DNA from: Euryodendron excelsum
Lineage: Eukaryota > Streptophyta > Magnoliopsida > Ericales > Pentaphylacaceae
DNA: 64,000 bases
Assembly: GCA_033060915.1 (NCBI GenBank)
Contig: CM065389.1
Span: 26,544,001 to 26,608,000, forward strand
Reading direction: 5' to 3'
The translations under genes were made by a program, and so were the position numbers. The notes beneath the pieces were generated by a model that was given only the letters and a program-made list of their open reading frames with translations, ran no database searches and had not been told where the DNA came from. Below, piece after piece: positions 10,722-22,530 of this stretch; within the stretch, counting starts at the first letter, position 1, and each line of letters opens with the position of its first letter.

Positions 10722-12590
10722 AAGTAAATTGACCTATCCATTTAGAGGAAGAAAAGAAAAAGAGGACCTAGACTTGAAGAAAGAGAAGCTAAGAAAGGGA
10801 GGAAACACCATAAGGCAGTTACAAATCTTAGGGGACGCCTGATCGTGTCTGCCTCAATAAAGGAGGAAAAATTCCACAATTGCACCAATCTCAACTATTC
10901 CCATGAGAATCTAGTCATCTGCCCGGAGACAAGTGGCAAGCGGAGCTTCAAAGATGTGGATATTATCCTGAAGCCGAACAAAGAAGGACTCCCCATAAAA
11001 AGTGTACAAGAGAGGGGTGTTTTCACCCACTTTCTTTCTATCCCTTTACATTTCATCCCTAAATTAATATCTGCATTCCTATTCCTTCAAAAGAGAACTA
11101 TATGCTTGTCATTGATATAATAAAATGATTAAGTCCTTTTATTCGTTGCTGTTATCTTATATTATTCTTGTGAATGGTGAATGCATCCTACATAAGGGGG
11201 GATGGTTTATCTTATGGAAGGACTGACTTGAAAGGGTGATAGCATGAGTCAACCACTCGCCAAATGATCAGCTTTCCAAAAAGAGAGAAGATAAGGATGA
11301 GTGAGGAGACTACCCAAAGGCAACACTTGTAAGACATCGAAGCTAAGTAATGTGTGGCAAGATTATCAAAATAAAGAGGAGCCATTTTTCATTTTCCCAT
11401 ATAAAAGAAAAAAATGTTTATATTCCCTTTGCTTAGCCCCAAATGCCTCACAAAAAGTGAACTATTCCTTGTCAACCCTGATCTAAGACTGTTCCCCCCC
11501 CCCCCACCCCACGCTGGGGCAAACAATAACCGAGAACTCTAGGAATGACATCCATCTTCTATCATGCTGAGGCAACGTTAAAGGCGCTATGGATCAAGCG
11601 ATCTAGTTTAAGATGAAGAGAGGCCCTCATTTTATTTCCCATACAGTAAAAAACAACCGTTGTCAAACCCGTTGAGCATGTTATGCTTTCTTTTCAGAAA
11701 AAAAAACCAACCTAGGGATCACCGCCCACCATGGGTAAAATTGAAAGGTTAAGGAAGGGATCTGAAAGAAAGAAGGTGTAGAAGTGTTTGTCTCGTTAAA
11801 AGCAAGAAAAAAAAAGAAGAAAAAAAAGGAAGCAAAAACAAAGAGTTGCGACAAATAAAAAAAAAAAAGCATATCAGAAAAAAGGCCAAAAAAAAAAATT
11901 ATGTTTGTGTTATCTTGAAAAGCCAAAGGTTAAGGGGCAAGTGTCAGGCGATTCCATTAAAAAGTCAAAAGTTACGAGAAAGGTCAACCCCCCTCTATAA
12001 AAAGAGGAAATCTAAAGGTGATCCTAGGCTATAAAGAAACCCAGTAGAAACAATATGTTCGAGCCTTTACCCATTCTTGTAAAAACCCGAAACCATGGCC
12101 TACATTACAACCCTACTGAAGTCCACTCTGATTAAAAACGGATTGCTTAATCTAAATGAGCTAGACACGTGGCCGAAGCTAAAGAGGGATGCTAACCCTT
12201 TTAGGAAAAATAGTCAAAGATGGCATGGATCTAAACCCTGTTGAAACCAACATCAAATTTGAGCCTGTATATCCCGTTGTTTCAAAAACCCCATAACCTA
12301 GCCTACATTACGGTCCTAAAGCAAAGTCTCCTCAGATTGAAAGGTTAGCCGCTTATCGCTCTGCTAAAGGTCAGGTAAGCTGTTGCTAAAGCTCCGAGAG
12401 TTGAGAGTTTCAGCCCCAATAATCCTATACACTAACCCCGTGATAGAGAATTGGGGTAGTCAAAAGGTTGAGAAAGGTGCGAAGTGCTATCATCCAGTCA
12501 AGGTAAGGTTGAGCCAAAGGAAGGAGTTGTCATTCCAAAGATACTGAGTTTGACAGCACCCTTCGTCATTCCATTAACTAGTATATTTCT
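10722..12590 (+). other. E1 internal noncoding region with ~200-bp repeats
   Basis: No protein recognised. It includes a 13-base C run at about 11494, A-rich purine tracts (11690-11900), and two diverged copies of a unit of about 200 bp. The unit is marked by CCTACATTACNNNCCTNNNG (about 12099 and 12302) followed by GTCNNCTCNGATT. E2 has the same unit (about 53707 and 53921). Open frames at 10845-11120 and 11301-11486 match no family I know. Confidence 0.5.
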
Positions 12591-12930
12591 AATATGTGCA
12601 TGCGTTTTCATAAATAATAATAATAATAATAAATCGGCATGAGCTTCGCATACATAGGACATAACTCCTTATAGAAGCAGAAGTCACGAATACAGTTCAA
12701 TATCAACTCATGTAATAAATATACAACATCATCATCCATACACATACATCTGATTATATACTTAACTGCATAAACCATAAATATCTTTGCATATCCATAC
12801 ATTTAACTATCTAAATCATAAACATCCATCTCTGTTCAAAATTTACAAAAATAAAGCTATCTAATATAAACTAAATACTTCTACAGGATAGGGGCAAAAG
12901 AAGATATGGGTCTATGACCAGGGGCATCTG
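12591..12930. other. AT-rich spacer with a TAA/ATA microsatellite
   Basis: Holds a short (ATA)n run at about 12612-12634 and AT-rich DNA downstream of the PMD pseudogene. No gene seen. Confidence 0.5.
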
Positions 12931-14003
12931 TCAAATATCAAAATTGATATCCTTTGGATCGAAATCGCCAAAACCTGGCTCCGGAGGAGGTGGATAAACT
13001 ACTATAAGCACCAGCATCCTACAAAGAAGACAAAATCGGAGTTAGCAAGGTAAAGGGATAACTAAATAACAGTAGAGCGAAAAGAAGAAAGAGGGAAAGG
13101 ACAACATACCCCGCCACCACCCATCTGGGCTAACTGAGTCGTAAAGGAAACCGCCTCTGCTTGGTACTGATCCTACTCCGTCTAGAACTAGTTCCTCTGG
13201 TCTTTCACTATAGTAAACTCAGCCTGGGGCATGTAAGCCCCAGCACGGCGCCACAAGTCGAGTGAAGGCACCGAGTGAAGGCACCAACAGAATGAGCCCC
13301 AAAGTGTGTAGCATTGTTCGTATCCGAAGGAAGTAGAAAACCGGCAGCCGGCTGGGACTCTTGATAAAGAATAGGAACTCCCTCCACCAAGGCTCCAATC
13401 ATGTACTTCGGTAGATCTCCTGCTGACCTGAACTCCTCATGAAATGGGCGCCAGTGGCAATCCCCTAGATGAGACTCCCAAGAATCATCGCTGAGAAATG
13501 AACCCCTCGATAAGGACAATGGGACCAAGTACCACACCATTTCATACTGAACCGACCCAATAAAGGGCCGCCAAGTCACATCGCTCGCCTCGATCAACTC
13601 TAGGTTTGCCTGTAGCATCATGAAATTAGTGATCTCCAACCGCTGGACTACCTGGTCACGAGCCCACCTCAAAGCACGAGAATAAACGTCATCCTCAATA
13701 ACCGCAAGGCGACGAACTGGCAGGTATTCATAGCTCGACTAGATAAGAAAAGGCCAGAAACTAGTTATGCTACCCCAACGAGAAGAAGTTCGGACCCGTA
13801 TCGATCGAAGGAAGCAGTCAAAGAAGAAGGAGCGCCAACCCATCTCATGCAAGGCCCTAAGATCAACTACTATGCTTACCAACCAAAAAGGCACGAGCGA
13901 CTTATTGTTGTTGCAGAAGTAGCTGAAGATGATATACAAAACAAGCCGCTGCCTCATGATGTCTCGCCGGGCATGTGGTGGCTCAACAACAAAGGTACTA
14001 TCA
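12931..14003 (-). pseudogene. Antisense plant mobile domain (PMD) pseudogene of E1
   Basis: On the minus strand one frame is open from the LTR edge (about 14003) to 13208 except for a TAG at 13739-13741. It shows HEMGWRSFFFDCFLRSI, SRWGSITSFWPFL, YEYLPVRRLAV, ALRWARDQ and DVTWRPFIGS, in the order found in the plant mobile domain (PF10536): the DWGSAALAxLYRSL, W.WE and VxWRPY motifs. After 13208 more coding-like sequence ends in PPPPEPGFGDFDPKD before a stop at 12931, perhaps after a 91-nt intron (GT at 13109, AG at 13019), although the frames do not join perfectly. The N-terminal part of the domain is missing at the LTR junction. Antisense extra ORFs before the 3' LTR are known in the Tat lineage, and this fits that position. 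Confidence 0.7.
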
Positions 14004-15536
14004 TCCCGACTCGGTAATCTCAGGTCTATACGAACTCGTATTCAAATCAACACAGACATAATCAAGTTTAAATTAACTTTTAAAATTCAATTCAATCGAT
14101 CCATAGCTTCACAGGCCTATTGGGCCCAATAGAAGTAAAATGACGAAAATGCCTTTGTGGCATTATCAGGTCCAATTCCAGTGTGCACATTTTCTCAAAG
14201 ACAGTAAGTCCTGTTTTAGATCTTAATTCCAATTCAAATCCAATTCCCGTCAAATTCAAGTTCAAATCAAATTTGGCATGTCTTTCGTGAAACTTGATCC
14301 CTCAAGGCGATAAGTTCATCAAATCCAGCACGTTTTTGAGAGAAATATTCGAAACGGTAAGTCCCTTTAAACCTGTCGACCGGGACGAGACCCCAAGTCC
14401 CCGAGATGGTAGAACGATCTACATTTGGTGCCTGCTAGCCTGCGAATAAAGAATGTCCGTTTCGACATGCCTTTCAAAAAAGTTGATTCCTCAGGCAATA
14501 AGTCCACCTAGCAGTTTCTTGAGATCAGGCAATCTCTGGAATGACTGCAAACTGTTAGAGTAATGAAAGTACTCATAAACATTGCAATTGTCAAAGTGGC
14601 AGAAACGCTCGTAAACATATTGACATTGGGAATTGCCAATAAACCCCTATGTCATGGGACCATCGTCAGAGTGACCGAAACACTCAAAACCCAGGTCAAC
14701 ACTAGTGCCTGCTAGCCCACTCTGGTGAAAAATGACCAAACTGTCCCTAGGGCCATTTTTGGCTCGTTTCTTGAGAAAGTACCTAAGTCCTCAGAATGGT
14801 AAGTCCACCCTTCCAAGACCGTCCCAAAAGCGATCCGGCATCTTTAAGTGCTTTCTAGGCAGTTTCGGGTCAATTCCAAGACCTTTCAGTCAAAATGACC
14901 ATTTTACCACTAGGTATCCGAGCACCCCGGGAATCACACCAGCTCTGGGTATCAAATTGGTAACCTCCTGGGGATGTGTCTGATAGTATCCCCAGCCTTC
15001 CGATACATTTCTAGGTCATTCCGAGTCAGTTCCGGCGAACTTGGTGCAAATTGACCGTTTTGCCCCTAGTGGGCCGGTCACCTCTTCTAACCACACCGGC
15101 TCTGGATATCAAACTAGTCGCCTCCTTAAACATTCTAGCTAATGTTTGCATGCTTTGAGTCTTCTTCTGGGATATTCCAAGTCCATCCCGGTAACTTTCT
15201 GCTCGATTGACAATTTTACCCCTAATGGTTCGGTCAAACCCTCCAACACGTCTTGTCATCATTTTTCAAGTTCGTTACCCCTAGGACACTATTCTAAGGA
15301 TTCCTGTCCCTATCCAGCCCTTCGGGCCATTCATGGTCCTTTAAATTATTCGCAGACCTTCCGGAGTCACTCTTAGTGAAGTCAGGCTAAAAATTGCATG
15401 GTAGACACTAGTACAAGCACCTAAATCTTTGAAAGATACGCTGCTTGTCGACCTTAAAAGTTTCCCAAGTGGCTAGCGCCATTGGTGGGATTTTTGGCCT
15501 AGCGCTACTGCATCAGGTGCCAGTTCATTCTTTTGT

Positions 15537-15546
15537 CTATAAATAC
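15537..15546 (+). promoter_or_regulatory. TATA box of the E1 3' LTR
   Basis: CTATAAATAC, preceded at 15472-15520 by decayed inverted repeats (TAGCGCCATT, then GCGCTACTG). Confidence 0.55.
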
Positions 15547-16790
15547 AGAGCCTCCTCCAGCGTGAAAGGGGTCTGCAAACTCAGTCTAAAAACCCTGCTC
15601 TTCGATATACAAAGCTCGAAGTCCTTCCAAACTGTAGTTCCCTTTAGGTTCTTCAAACCCAAGCCTCCATATACAAACTCTAGCCTCTATACACTTAACC
15701 CCAGCATACATACACTAATAAACTAGCCTACAAAGCCTCCATTGAAGACTTGAAGTGTTGCAATTTGGAAGCTTTTGAAGACCGAAGTAAAAAAAAGCGA
15801 AGCGAGCAAGCAAAAACAATGAAGATACAAGGTAGGCTTTCTATTTACGTTTATGCAATTGCCCGCTCTCTCTTCTCTCTCCTAACCCACTTGGGTTCTC
15901 TTTTATTTGAATCCCCATCTTCTACGCCCCTTTCTTACATGCTTGAAATAAGGGACTCCTCGGTTCATGTGTAGGATAAGGCTATTGAAAGTTACTGTTG
16001 TCGTGCCCAGATTTTTCACACTCGAGGAATACACATAAGCGAGAAAAACACTGTAGTCTCTCGTTAGAACTCACCCTCCTAGAAGAATGAGTGCGACTAG
16101 ATTTGAATTGGAAATTGATTTGAATAAAGGGCTTTTGGAAAAAGTTTGGAGTCATTACCTAACTTGATTAAGGTGAGTTAGGTCACCTAAAAACTAAGCC
16201 CAATCCGAATATTACACTTAGGGTTTTTGAAAAAGATTTTGAAAATATTTCCTTAAGAGAGGGTTTTTAGGAAACAGGTTGTTTGGCAACCTTTGGAAAA
16301 TATTTAAGCCCTTTTTGAAAATAAACTTCAATTTGGTCTTTCAAAAGCAGTGATCTAGGTTCGGAGGTTGGTTACGTGTAGGGAAGACGCACTAAGCCAT
16401 CACCTTACCCCGCCCTTGCGATACCTACATGTCTATTTACCCTAGCTTCACCTATGAGAGTCTTCAACTAACAAATGTTCAATTCTATCCACTTTCGAAA
16501 AAGAATGTTTAAAAAGACATGATGCATGATATGCAAGTGCAAGAAAAGAAAGTTGGAAAATAGATTTGGAAAGAAATAGATTTGATTTAAAAAAAATTTG
16601 AAAAGATAGATTTAAAGTTGGAAAGTTTTAGAATTTGGAAATAGAAATTTGGAATAGATCATGGAATTGGAAGCTTGGAAGGGATTAGAAAATTGGAAAC
16701 TTGAAGAAGATCATGGAATTGGAGATTTGAAAGAAGTTGTGGAATTTCAGACTTGAAAGAGGTTGTAGAATTTAAGACTTGAAAAAGGTT

Positions 16791-16870
16791 GTGACCACAC
16801 CTACGAGGGTTGCCTACGTATCCTTTTGGAGGAATTAGGTTAGTTGTAGTTCGAACAAGAGTCTGATAGA
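16791..16870 (-). other. Conserved LTR island (L1)
   Basis: Minus-strand copy of the island, with GGTTGCCTACGTATCC and GTTGTAGTTCGAACAAGAG on the plus strand. Confidence 0.6.
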
Positions 16871-19086
16871 AAATAGAATGTTCAACTTGAAAAGGAGATT
16901 TTGATTGGAAAAATGATTCGATTTGAACTTAGAATAAAAGAAGTTTTGGAAAGATTGAGGTTTAAGAAACCTAGACTTTGAAAAGATGGGATTTAGAAAG
17001 GACTTGTGATTAAGAAAGATTTGACTTGGATGTTGGACTTGAAAGATTGGATTTAGGAAAGGTTCAATTTAGGAAAGTTTCAAAATAGGAAAGTGTCATT
17101 TTAGGAAAGTTTCGTTTTAGGAAAATTTCAATTTAGGAAAGATTTCGAATTAGGAAAGTTTTGAAATTAGGAAAGGTTTTGAATTAGGAAAGGTTTTGAA
17201 ATAGGAAAGGTTTCGTTTTAAGAAAGTATTGAAATTGGAAAGTTTTGAATTTGGAATGTTTTGAAATAGGGAAGTTTTGAAAGTAAGAAAGTTTTAGATT
17301 TGGAAAGATTTGAAGCTTAGGAAAGTTTAGAATTTAGGAAGTTTAGGATTTGGAAAGGTCGGGATTAGGAAAGATTTAGAAGTTTAAAGTTTAAGGAAAG
17401 ATTTAAAAGTTTAGGTTTAGGAAACTTATGGTTTAAAAAGGTACTAGATTAGGAAGGAGTGGATTAGGAAAGGTTTAGACTACGAAGGATTGAGATTCCT
17501 ATTTCCTAAAACAAGGGATTGGATTTTGTTTCTAAAAAGAGATGTTTTGATTTTCTTTCCAAGAACGGAGGATAGGATCTAGTTTCCTAAATGGGATATC
17601 GGATTTGGTTTCCTAAAGGGGAGATTGGATTTGACATGGATTTGAAAAGATGGAGTTTTGGAAATCCTGGTTTTGAGAAGACTATAGTTTGACATAGAAA
17701 AGAGGTTTTAGAAATATATATAGTTTTGACATAGAAAATAAGAGGTTTTAGAAACCTAGGTTTTGAGGCCAAAATTAAAAATCATGTTTTTGGGAAGAAA
17801 AATTAGGGTTTCCTAATCGTGGGTTCTAAGGTTTGACTTGGACTCTAAGAAAGGAGATTTTTGGAAAGTGAGTTTTTGGAAAGGGAGATTTTTTGGAAGG
17901 AAATCCTAGAGAGGAGTTTCTAGAAAATGAATTTTGAAGAGAGTTTTTGGAAAGAGTTTTTAAGAAAGAAATTTTTCTAGGAAGGAAACCTAGGGAGCAT
18001 TTTTAGAAAGGAATTTTGAAGAGAGATTTTTGGAAAGGAGTTTAAAAAGAAGTTTTGAGAAATAGATCTTTGGAGGGAGTTTTTAAAAATAACTTTGGAA
18101 AGGAATTTTGAAAAGGAGATTGAAGAGAGTTTTTAGAAAGTAAGTTAGAAAAGAGATTTCTAGAAGGAGATTTTTGAGAAGAGATTTTTTAGAAATTATA
18201 TAAAATATCTCACTTTCCTAAAACAATTCTAACCATAAGAAGGTTAGAACCACTTTAGGATAGTGGTTTTGAAAACAATGATTTTGAAAATATGGACCAT
18301 ATCAGTTACTTTAAATATAACACTTTCCTAAAGCAATCCTAACCATAGAAAGGCTAGAATCACCTTAGGATTGTGATTTTGAAAACAAGTTTTAAAAAAG
18401 AAAATTTTGATGCAAGTTTGAAAACAAGTTTAATGCAAGTTTTGAAAACGAGTTCGAAAACAAATTTTTTAGAAGAATGCAAGATCATGATATACACAAT
18501 GCAAATTGGGGTCGTGAACATACAAGGTTAAAGCTTCGTCACATAATCAAGGGGGCCGAACCCACGTGATCTCCGGTTAGACTAAAAGAAAGCCCCCGAC
18601 ACGGTGACCCTCCAATAGCCTAATCCTACACATGGACCGAGAAGTCCCTTGTTTCGAGCATGCAAAGAAAGGGGGGGAAGAAGATGGGGGATTAAAATAG
18701 AAGAAAACCCAAGTGGGTTCAAAGAGAGAACAGAGAAGGGGGAGATGCGTAAACTTAAAGAGAAAGCCTACTTTGTGTCTTGTTTATTTTGCTTTGCTTT
18801 GCGCGCTTTGCTTTTCTTGTTTGCTTCGGTCTCCGTTTCAGTTTTCGTCTTGATCTTCGAGAACTTCAGTTTGCAGCACTTCAAGCCTTCAATGGAGGCT
18901 TGGGAGACTAGTGTATAAGTGTATGTGAGTGTATATGAGTGTATAGGAGGCTAGGGTTTGTGTATGGAGGCTAGGGTTTAGAGAACCTAAAGAAGCTAGG
19001 GTTTAAGGATGCTACGAGCTTTGTATATCGAAGAATAGAGTTTTTAGACTAATTTTTCGGACCTCTTTCATGCTGAAGGAGGCTCT

Positions 19087-19096
19087 GTATTTATAG
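19087..19096 (-). promoter_or_regulatory. TATA box of L1
   Basis: CTATAAATAC on the minus strand. Upstream (19110-19180 on the plus strand) lie decayed inverted repeats of the GGCGCCACTA type. Confidence 0.55.
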
Positions 19097-22000
19097 AAAG
19101 AAGAATGACTTAGCGCCTGTTGTAGTGGCGCCAGGCCAAAAATCCTTCTGGCCCCACTAGGAGTGACACTAGCCAGTTAGGAAAGTTTTAAGGTCGGCAA
19201 GCAACGTATCTTGAGAAGATTTGGGCACCTGTACTAGTGACTACCATGCAATTTTTAGTCTAGCTTCACTAAGAATGACTCCGGAAGGTCCAGGAAGGAT
19301 TTAGGGGACCGAGAATGGCCCGGAAGGTTAGAAAAGTGTAGAAACCCTTAGAATAGGGTCCCAGGGGTAATGGACCTAAAAAATGATATTAAGGTTTGTT
19401 AGAGGGGTCGACCGAGCCATTAGGGGCAAAACAGTCAACTGAGCCGAAAAGCTGCCAAGACGGACTCAGAATGTCCCGGAAGTAGACTCGAGATTTAGAA
19501 ACATTATTTAGAATGTTCCCAAAGGTTACCAGTTTTATACCCAGAGCCGGTGTGGTTAGAAAAGGCGACCGGCCCACCAAGGGCAAAATGGTCATTTTAA
19601 ACTGGGTTTGCCAGAACTGAGTCGGAATGATCTGGAAAGGTAATGAAAGGTTGAGAATACTATAGGAAGCATTCTCGGGAGGTTATTGGTTTGATACCCA
19701 GAGCTAGTGTGGTCCCCGGGGCGCTCGGATGCCTAGGGGCAAAATGGTCATCTTGACTAGAAAGTCTTGGAATTGGCCCGAAACTGACTAGAAGGCATTT
19801 AATTATGCCGGATTGCTTTTAAGACAATCCTGAAAGGGTGGACTTACCGTTCTAAGGACTTAAGTATGTTCTCAGGAAACGTGCCGAAAATGGCCGTAGG
19901 GGCAGTTTGGTCATTTTTCATCGACATGGGCTAGTAGGCACTGGTGTTGACTTGAGTTTTAAGTATTTTCACCACTCTGACGGCGGTCCAATGATATAGG
20001 GGTTTGTTGGCAATTCCCTATATCGACCTGTTTGTTAGTATTTTCGTTACTCTGACGGTTGTGATGTTTGCGAGTACGTTCGCTACTCTGATGGTTCACG
20101 ATCATTCCCGAGACTGCCTAATCTCAGGAAGCTACTAAAGGGACTTATCACTTGAGAATTAACTTTCTCGAAATGCGTGCCGAAACAGACATTTTTGCAT
20201 TGGTAGGCTAATAGGCGCCAAAGGTGGACTGTTCTACCATCTAGGGGACTTAGGGACTCGTTCCAGTCAATGGGTTTGAAGGGACTTACCGTTCTGAATA
20301 AAGTTTCTTTGAAAAACATGCCTAAAAAGATAGACTTACCATCTTGAGGAATCAATTTTCTCGAGAGAGTGATTGGAATTAGAATTGGAGAAAGGGACTT
20401 ACCATCTTCAGAAAGATGTGCCTGCAGGATTGGAAGGGGACTCAACGTCTTCGGGAAGATGCGCCTATTAGAATTGGAAAGAGGACTCACAGTCTTCAGA
20501 AAGACGTGCATGTTGGAATTGGACCGAACATTACCCCCAAGGGGCATTTTGTTTATTTTGCCTCTATTTGGGCCTAGTGGGCCTGCGAAGCGGTTTGATT
20601 GATGGGATTAGACTTGGAAAGTTGATTTAGATTGGAATACATCTATATTAACTTGAGTACAAGTTTGAACGGACTGTAGATTGCCGAGCGGTAAAAAATG
20701 GGGTGCTTACAATCGTGTCCGGGGCTTTCTCTTAGTCTTACCGGATACCATGTGGGTTCGGCCCCCTTGATTATGTGGTGAAGCTTTTAATCTTGTATGT
20801 TCATAACTCCAACTTGCATTGTGCATATCATGATCGTGCATCTCTTCGAAACTTGTTTTTAAATTTGTTTTCAAAATTTGCATTAAAAATCATTTTTAAA
20901 ACTTGCATCAAATCTTCTTTTTCTAAACTTATTTTCAAAAGTCACAATCCTAAGGTGATTCTAGCCTTTCCATGGTTAAGGTTGCTTTAGGAAAGTGTTA
21001 CATTTAAAATGATTTTCATGTTTCATCTTTTCAAATCCTTGTTGTTTTTAAAACCATAATCCTAGAATGGTTCTAATCTTCTTATGATTTGAATCGTTTT
21101 AGGAAAGTGAGATAGTTTTAGATGCTTACAAAAGTCCACATTCAAATCCCTTTCCAACTTGCTTTTGAAACTTACTTTCCAAAACCTCTTTTTAAATCCT
21201 CTCTAAAATCTCTTTTCACATTTACTTTCTAAAATCTCTTCTCCAATATACTTTCTAAAAACTCTCTCCAATCTCCTTTCCAAAATTGCTTACTAAAAAT
21301 TGTTTTCTAAAAATTCCCTTTAAAAAACTTACTTTCCTAAAAACTCTGTTCAAATTCCTTCCCAAAAGCTCTTTTGAAAAATTCACTTTCTGAAAACACT
21401 TTTCAAGTTTCGCTCCTAGAAACTCTCTTCAAAGTTCTACTTTCCAAAAAATCTCTTTTCCTTGAAGCCCAAGTCAAGTCCTATAGCCATGATTAGGAAA
21501 TCTTAGTCTTCTCTCCTAAAACATGATTTCCAATCTTTCCTCAAAACATAGATTTTCAAAGTCCCAATTTTCTACGTCAAATCTTAGATTTTCTAAATCA
21601 CTTTTCCTATACCAAAATTATAGACTTCCAAATCTAGGATTTCTACAACTTCATCTTCTAATTCCATGCCAAATCCAATCTCCTATTTAGGAAACTAGAT
21701 CTAATCATCCGTTTTTGGAAACAAAATCAAATCACCTCTTTTTAGAAAAAAATCCAATCTTTTTTTTTTTAGAAAATAGAAATCAAATCTTTCCTAATTC
21801 CAACCTTTTGTAATTCCATACCTTTCCAAATCTTAACTTCCTAAAGTCTAAATTTTTCAATCTTTCTTAAACTAAAATCTTTCCTAAACTTCAAGTGTTT
21901 CTAAAAGTCACACTTTCATACCTTTTCCCAATTTCGAACTTTCCATTCCAAATCTTTTCAAAATTCTAAACTTTCTTAAATCAAACTTTTCCTAATTCAT

Positions 22001-22450
22001 ATCTTTCCAAAAATCAACTCTTTCTTAAAAAGGAAACTTTTCAATTTCAAAACTTTCCAATTTCAAAATATTCCAATTTCAGAACTTTCTATTTTTAATT
22101 CTTTCCTAATTTGGAACTTTCCTAAAGTGAGAGCTTTCCTTTTTTGAAACTTTCCTAATTCGAAGATTTTCTAAATTCAATCTTTCTTAAATTCCAACTT
22201 CCTTAATCTTCTAAGTCCAACATTTGAGTCAAATCTTTTCTAAATCCCTTCCAAATCAAGTTAAATCTTTCTTAAACCTTAAGTTTTTCCTAAGTCCCAT
22301 CTTTCCTAAGTATAGGTTTCCTAAAATCAAGCTTTCCAAAATCAATCTTTTCAAATCTTCCAAGTCAATTTCAAATTAAAGTTCAATTTCCTAATCTTCC
22401 AATCCAAATTCCAACTCAAACTTTTTTTCAAGTCAAACCTTTTATTTTCG

Positions 22451-22530
22451 TTCGGACTCTTATTTGAACTATGACTGACCTGATTCCCAAAAAAGGGATA
22501 CATAGGCAACCTTCATGGCTGCGGTTAAAA
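22451..22530 (+). other. Conserved LTR island (E1 3' LTR)
   Basis: Contains ATGACTGACCTGATTCCC, AAAGGGATACATAGGCAACC and CATGGCTGCGGTTAAAACC. Confidence 0.6.

Larger units (their letters stand above)
15999..20711 (-). mobile_element. L1: solo LTR (family A), minus strand
   Basis: On the minus strand it runs from TGTAAGCACCCC (ending at 20711) to the terminal GCACGACA (15999). Flanks ACTGT (15994-15998) and ATCGT (20712-20716) both derive from the host ACCGT, and the host LTR text continues across the gap (GAAAGT ... CCGGGGCTTTC). Length 4713 bp, with no internal region. It is the deepest layer of the stack: L1 in the E1 3' LTR, in S1, in H. Confidence 0.85.

Noticed and set aside
11494..11510. 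Poly-C run as a regulatory quadruplex
   Set aside because: A single homopolymer run in decayed E1 sequence, not seen at the matching place in E2.
18649..18918. 89-codon frame in L1
   Set aside because: It lies antisense within the R region of a minus-strand LTR and is not conserved in sibling LTRs.
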